Assembly (NCBI GenBank): GCA_020342155.1
Contig: CP070842.1
Span: forward strand, 1,368,405-1,432,404
Origin: Dehalococcoidales bacterium
Lineage (GTDB): Bacteria; Chloroflexota; Dehalococcoidia; Dehalococcoidales; Fen-1064
DNA length: 64,000 bases
Reading direction: 5' to 3'
Notes under the pieces: model-generated
The model's input: only the letters and a program-made list of their open reading frames with translations
What the model was told of the DNA's origin: nothing
Databases searched by the model: none
Position numbers and translations under genes: made by a program
In this document: piece after piece, positions 59,825 to 64,000 of the stretch
Position numbering within the stretch: the first letter of the stretch is position 1
How the letters are laid out: each line of letters opens with the position of its first letter

Positions 59825-60412
59825 GTGAACACCCTGGCCTGGCTGGTTGTATTGCTCGGTTATCTTGTCGGCTCCATCCCCACGGCCTATATCGCCGGGC
59901 GTCTGCTGGGCGCCGGGGATATTCGGTGCTTGGGCGATGGGAACGTGGGGGCCCGCAATGCCTATCATCAACTAGGATCGAAAGTTGGCATAGTTATATT
60001 CTTTATTGACATCACCAAAGGAGTACTGCCAGTCCTGCTTGTTCGGGCAGTCGGCTTACCAGACGTGGTATTTCTGGTAACTGGCATGGCTACCGTCATT
60101 GGTCACAACTGGCCGGTGTTCCTCGGATTACGGGGAGGGCGGGGCGAATCAACGACAATCGGTGTCCTCCTGGCACTGGTCACTCAACCGATGCTTATCC
60201 TCGCAGGGCCGGCATTGGCCACTCTACTGATTAAGAGGAATGTAATCATTGCCAGTTGTGTTCTCTTCATCCCGTTGCCATTGGTGTGCTGGTGGCTTGG
60301 CCTTTCTGGGATACTGGTAGGTTATAGTGTGGCGTTGCCTTGCCTGGTTGGGGCTACTCACTATCTAAGGACAAGACAGGTGTCCGACGTCTCGGCTGCC
60401 GGTGTAACCTAG
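59825..60412 (+). CDS. plsY: Glycerol-3-phosphate acyltransferase PlsY-like
   Basis: A membrane protein of 192-195 residues with five or six helices. GSIPTAYIAGRLLGAGD, GDGNVGARNAYHQLG and GLRGGRGESTTIG correspond to the three PlsY motifs, with Arg where Lys is usual in the last. PlsY transfers an acyl group from acyl phosphate to glycerol-3-phosphate. The GTG at 59825 overlaps its own Shine-Dalgarno (AGGAGGTG), whereas a CTG at 59834 has ideal spacing of 8; the true start may be the CTG. Confidence 0.87.
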   Translation: MNTLAWLVVLLGYLVGSIPTAYIAGRLLGAGDIRCLGDGNVGARNAYHQLGSKVGIVIFFIDITKGVLPVLLVRAVGLPDVVFLVTGMATVIGHNWPVFLGLRGGRGESTTIGVLLALVTQPMLILAGPALATLLIKRNVIIASCVLFIPLPLVCWWLGLSGILVGYSVALPCLVGATHYLRTRQVSDVSAAGVT

Positions 60413-60423
60413 TAACTGGCTAA

Positions 60424-61371
60424 CTAGGCTGTCTTCTTTCTGGTTAACACCGACCGTACCGCTTTCTCGATGTCGCCTGCGGTCAGGCCGTATTTCTGTA
60501 GCAAATCGGCGGGAGAGCCGGACTCAGCATAGGTGTCCTTTACAGCGACAAACTCTACCGGTACCGGCTGGTGCTTAACCAGCACTTGGGCAACCATACT
60601 TCCCAGACCACCGTGAACCAGGTGCTCTTCGGCGGTGACGATCACGCCCGTCTCAGTTGCAGCTTGAATGATGGCAGTCTCGTCGATTGGTTTCAGGGTC
60701 GACATGTTCAGCACCCGGCAGTCTATCCCTTCCCGCTTGAGATTATCGGCCGCTTCGATGGCAGCAGCTACTCTTGTGCCAATAGCCATGATTGTCGCCT
60801 GCGTGCCCTCCCGCATGACCACGGCCTTTCCTAGTTCGAAGCGGTAGTTCTCATCATAAATCAGGGGTAGCTTGGGGCGGCATAGCCTGATATAGAAAGG
60901 GCCAGGAGTAGCGGCGGCCACTCTGACAGCTTGGGTGGTCTCGACGGCATCGGCGGGAACGACAATTGTAAGACCGGGTAGGGCACCGGCTAAGGCAAGG
61001 TCCTCAATCGACTGGTGTGAGACCCCGTCCTCGCCGACGGTAATGCCGCTATGTGTCGTCACCAGCTTGACGTTCAGCCGGGGCTGAGCGACTGACATGC
61101 GAATCTGGTCGAAGCAGCGCCCCGGAGCGAAGACGGCAAAGGTGCTGGCGAACGGAATCTTGCCCGAGGCGGCAAGGCCGGCAGCTATGCTTATCATATT
61201 CTGTTCGGCGATGCCACAGTCAAAGGTACGCTCGGGGAACTCGCTCGCGAAGAACTTGGTCATTGTTGAAGGGCGGAGGTCAGCATCCAGGACCACGATG
61301 TCCTGATTAACTCTGCCCAATTCAGTCAGGGCTTTTCCATAGGCTTCTCTCTGTGAAACGTCAGGCGTCAT
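60424..61371 (-). CDS. Transketolase, C-terminal subunit
   Basis: A 315-residue protein with the pyrimidine-binding domain of transketolase (1-180, with GIAEQNMISIAAGLA bearing the conserved Glu) and the C-terminal transketolase domain. It forms an enzyme with the N-terminal half encoded just upstream (2-bp gap). Together they exchange two-carbon ketol units between sugar phosphates, using thiamine diphosphate. Split transketolases are common in archaea and several anaerobes. Confidence 0.93.
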   Translation of the reverse strand: MTPDVSQREAYGKALTELGRVNQDIVVLDADLRPSTMTKFFASEFPERTFDCGIAEQNMISIAAGLAASGKIPFASTFAVFAPGRCFDQIRMSVAQPRLNVKLVTTHSGITVGEDGVSHQSIEDLALAGALPGLTIVVPADAVETTQAVRVAAATPGPFYIRLCRPKLPLIYDENYRFELGKAVVMREGTQATIMAIGTRVAAAIEAADNLKREGIDCRVLNMSTLKPIDETAIIQAATETGVIVTAEEHLVHGGLGSMVAQVLVKHQPVPVEFVAVKDTYAESGSPADLLQKYGLTAGDIEKAVRSVLTRKKTA

Positions 61372-61373
61372 GA

Positions 61374-62240
61374 CTATGTCAGCTCCTTCAGTGCCAGTTC
61401 CACCTCCTCGGCAGTCGGGGGTATGCCGTGGAAGTGGGGGTTGTTCTCCATGAAGCTAACCCCTTTACCCTTAAGCGTATGCGCAATGATAACAGTCGGT
61501 TGGCCTTTTATCAGGCGGGCCCGGTCAAAGGCATCGGCAAGCTGGGTGAAGTCGTGTCCATCGACCTTAATCACGTGCCAACCAAAAGCCTGCCACTTGC
61601 TATCGAAGGGTTCGAGATCCATGACATCACGGGTCCAGCCGTCTATCTGCTGGTTATTTCGGTCAATAATCGCTATCAGGTTATCCAGTTTGAAGTGGGC
61701 GGCGGCCATGGCTGCCTCCCATACCTGTCCCTCATCGCACTCACCATCACCGAGCAGGGTATAGACCCGGTACGACTGCGCGTTGAGTCGACCGGCCAGG
61801 GCTACTCCGAGAGAGAAAGACAGCCCCTGTCCTAGAGAGCCGGCCGACATCTCCACTCCGGCAGTACGGGTGCGGTCGGTATGGCCCTGGAGCCGGCTAT
61901 TGAGTTGCCGCAGGGATGTCAGCTCCTCAAAGGAAAAGTAGCCGCACTCGGCCAGGACAGCATAGAGCAGGGGGGCGGCGTGCCCTTTACTGAGGATAAA
62001 GCGGTCGCGGTCTGGTCTGTCTGGTTGCTTTGGATTATGTCTCAATACTTGGAAGTAAAGGTTGGTGACAATCTCTACAGCTGATAGCGAGCCACCAGTA
62101 TGGCCGCTTCCCGCCCGACCGATCATAGAGACGACATGGCGGCGTACCCGCTTGGCTATTGTCTCCATATCTGCTACCGAAGGTGACTTCATCTCAATAA
62201 CCCTCTCTGTTTGAATACTCACATCACTAATCTCAGTCAT
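61374..62240 (-). CDS. Transketolase, N-terminal subunit
   Basis: A 288-residue protein with the thiamine diphosphate/metal site GDGECDEGQVWEAA...DRNNQQ and the early GRAGSGHTGGSLSAVE. It is the first gene of the pair. GGAG lies upstream of the ATG, across a run of T residues. thiL in this window makes the cofactor it needs. Confidence 0.93.
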   Translation of the reverse strand: MTEISDVSIQTERVIEMKSPSVADMETIAKRVRRHVVSMIGRAGSGHTGGSLSAVEIVTNLYFQVLRHNPKQPDRPDRDRFILSKGHAAPLLYAVLAECGYFSFEELTSLRQLNSRLQGHTDRTRTAGVEMSAGSLGQGLSFSLGVALAGRLNAQSYRVYTLLGDGECDEGQVWEAAMAAAHFKLDNLIAIIDRNNQQIDGWTRDVMDLEPFDSKWQAFGWHVIKVDGHDFTQLADAFDRARLIKGQPTVIIAHTLKGKGVSFMENNPHFHGIPPTAEEVELALKELT

Positions 62241-62381
62241 TAAAAAAACTCCACGCTTTTAACTTCCACTATTCATTACCATAGGGAAAATCCCCTGCAC
62301 CCAGAACGGCCTGTTTGGTCTATTTCTGCATGCCCACCCGCACCGTACCGGTTGTCCGATACCTGAAAGCGATACAGCTGG
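62241..62381. other. Short intergenic stretch, nothing recognised
   Basis: The 141 bp before the transketolase pair hold no clear promoter or hairpin that I can name. Confidence 0.3.
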
Positions 62382-63851
62382 CTACGCACCATTAAGATAC
62401 CTGCTGTATTGCACAAGGTGTGCCAGTGTCTTGGCCGCTCTCTCCGGGGTTGGATATATCATTAGACCTTTTTCTCGCAGTTTGGCGTAGATTGGTGATT
62501 CCTGTAGCATTGTTGGATTCATACCAAAAATAAGGACGGGTTTCTGGTATTTGTCCATGTATTCGAAGAGCTTGTCCAGATTACGCATCTCTTCGTCTTG
62601 GTATGCCTGGAACATACGCTCGGCTCTTTCGATCAAATCGGGGGCGTTATCGGCCTGCTGAAGGCTTGCCATGGCCATGGAACTCATGGCTCTCATTGGC
62701 ATCGGGCCGATACCACCAATTACGAGCAGCGAGTCCAGGTTTTCGTCTTCCAGCAGTGGCCAGATGCAGGGGTAAGTCACCGGCCCGGTAGCAACAGTAT
62801 CAACCGGGTTGGCGTGTGGCCACCGGTCTGGCAGGACCTGGTTAAGCTTTTCGATGGTATCAGGTGACAGTGGTGCTACATCCAACCCTAACCGGGCACA
62901 GGCGTCAGATGCCACGCAGCCGAAACCACCGCCGCCGGTCAGAATACCCACCCGGTTGCTTCGTGGTAGCGGTTGGTTGAGAAGGGCGGAGGCTACATCG
63001 AACAGCTCCTCGACTTCGTTAACCCTTATCACTCCGGCCTGTCGGAACATGGCGTCATATATCTCGTCACTACCAGCAATTGCACTGGTGTGTGAGCGGG
63101 CTGCCCTTGCCCCGACATCTGTTCTACCGACCTTTACAACCACCGTTGGTTTCTTCTTGGTTACCTCGCCGGCGAGTTTGAAAAATTCCCGTCCCTTGCG
63201 AAGACCTTCAATATAGCCGGTGATGACCTTGGTCTCATTATCTTTAGCCAGATACTCGAAGAAGTCCTCAAAATGCAGGTCGGCTTCATTACCCACGCTG
63301 ACGAACTTGCTGAAACCGGTACCGGCTTCGAGGCCGGCCATCAGGATGTGCATGGCAAAACCACCACTCTGAGAGATAACGCCTACGTCTCCTTTGGGGA
63401 CGGGTATTGGCATACGCAAGGTTGAGAAACCATTGGCAGTATTGAAGTGCCCCATGCAGTTGGGGCCGACTAGCCGCATCCCACCCTGATGAGCGGTCTC
63501 GTATATCTCTTTCTCTAGCCTGGCGCCTTCCTCGCCCGTCTCCCCGAGGCCGGCGGTAATAATAAGTCCTACTTTAACACCGGTAGCAACACAATCACGC
63601 ACCACATCGGGTACATCTGGATAGGGGATGACAATCGCTACGAAGTCGACTGGCTCGGGTAAGTCTCTAACGCTTGGATAGGCCTTGACTCCCTGCACCT
63701 CGGCGGCAGTCTTGTTGACCGGATAGGCCCTTTTCACCGAGGGGGATACTAATACCCGACTGAAGATGCCGGCCCCCCATTTATCTAAAGCATTGGATGC
63801 CCCAACCACGGCAACCGTCTCCGGATCAAACAGCAGGCCGACATGATTCAT
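62382..63851 (-). CDS. Acetyl/acyl-CoA synthetase (ADP-forming)-like protein, alpha-type
   Basis: A 489-residue protein with a CoA-binding domain (VAVVGASNALDKWG), a succinyl-CoA ligase-like flavodoxin domain, and a phospho-His H254 in ARSHTSAIAGSDEIY. This is the alpha-subunit pattern of ADP-forming acyl-CoA synthetases; the ATP-grasp beta part is not fused and not in the window. It would convert acyl-CoA, ADP and Pi into the acid, CoA and ATP with a partner. The 3' end is 141 bp downstream-facing from the transketolase start. Confidence 0.86.
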   Translation of the reverse strand: MNHVGLLFDPETVAVVGASNALDKWGAGIFSRVLVSPSVKRAYPVNKTAAEVQGVKAYPSVRDLPEPVDFVAIVIPYPDVPDVVRDCVATGVKVGLIITAGLGETGEEGARLEKEIYETAHQGGMRLVGPNCMGHFNTANGFSTLRMPIPVPKGDVGVISQSGGFAMHILMAGLEAGTGFSKFVSVGNEADLHFEDFFEYLAKDNETKVITGYIEGLRKGREFFKLAGEVTKKKPTVVVKVGRTDVGARAARSHTSAIAGSDEIYDAMFRQAGVIRVNEVEELFDVASALLNQPLPRSNRVGILTGGGGFGCVASDACARLGLDVAPLSPDTIEKLNQVLPDRWPHANPVDTVATGPVTYPCIWPLLEDENLDSLLVIGGIGPMPMRAMSSMAMASLQQADNAPDLIERAERMFQAYQDEEMRNLDKLFEYMDKYQKPVLIFGMNPTMLQESPIYAKLREKGLMIYPTPERAAKTLAHLVQYSRYLNGA

Positions 63852-63942
63852 AAGTCGCTCCCCCCTTACTTCGCAGGTAACTAATTGGCTGACGGCCTTA
63901 TTATATCACTACTTGAGGTTGCTGTGGCAAGTCTAGGCGCTG

Positions 63943-63971
63943 TTGACAAAAGACCAGTCACGTGCTATGTT
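63943..63971 (+). promoter_or_regulatory. Sigma70-type promoter of a gene beyond the window
   Basis: TTGACA (63943-63948), 17-base spacer, TATGTT (63966-63971). It points off the right end of the window. Confidence 0.62.
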
Positions 63972-64000
63972 TTCGCCAGTCTGTAGGTTTTCAAGAAGTG

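Overview
The window is 64 kb of chromosome from an uncultured bacterium, most likely a Dehalococcoidia-type member of the Chloroflexota. This is inferred from the gene set (zf-RING_7/RNase H pair, GuaB3-type IMPDH relative, split transketolase, PlsY variant, PHP and DinB proteins, SDR pairs, two-CW regulator) and not from any marker search. Housekeeping genes of a mid-GC genome alternate with AT-richer accessory patches and small duplications. There is no rRNA, CRISPR array, prophage or plasmid backbone. Four intact tRNAs are present: Phe, Gly, Cys and Leu.

Layout. 1-9 kb: zinc-ribbon protein and RNase H, an alkyl-sulfatase-like MBL hydrolase beside a serine beta-lactamase-family hydrolase, a PAC2 protein, a candidate small RNA, a CPBP protease, lipase, nitroreductase and HAD genes. 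9-14 kb: tRNA-Phe and tRNA-Gly, a tandem SDR pair with one apparently dead member, a phosphoesterase, and a NarL-type kinase/regulator pair. 14-21 kb: a protein with duplicated Cys motifs, a secreted phosphoesterase flanked by 55-bp direct repeats, then thiL-tsaE-tsaB-HAD-ndk, with rsfS facing it. 21.5-30.5 kb: a co-directional block of an RPH/PEP-synthase-like enzyme and two ABC systems, divergent from a two-CW HTH regulator with twin palindromic operators. 30.5-32.7 kb: a small accessory patch holding a CMD/AhpD-family gene with an in-frame TGA at the redox motif (candidate selenoprotein), a truncated gene and a serine recombinase. 32.7-44.8 kb: endonuclease IV-like, DinB, HypA, FtsH, polyprenyl synthase, MetG, RsmI, GuaB3 and an aldo/keto reductase with Fe-S motifs. 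45-56 kb: a five-repeat secreted protein, USP, P-type ATPase, NUDIX, DUF2207, SnoaL, CinA-C and radical SAM. 56-64 kb: SDR, tRNA-Cys, duplicated PHP genes with a decayed tRNA-Leu between them, tRNA-Leu, PlsY, split transketolase and an acyl-CoA synthetase (ADP-forming)-like protein.

Most notable points. (i) The in-frame TGA at 31451-31453 makes a CxxU motif and is followed at once by a strong stem-loop, so this is a candidate AhpD-like selenoprotein. (ii) A structured intergenic repeat occurs in three places, with a compensatory base-pair change between two copies. (iii) A 2.6-kb unit appears to have inserted with duplication of a terminator-promoter segment. (iv) Two genes have promoters placed for leaderless transcripts, and rsfS appears to start at CTG. 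(v) A possible detoxification locus combines an RPH-like enzyme, ABC exporters and a Cys-rich regulator.
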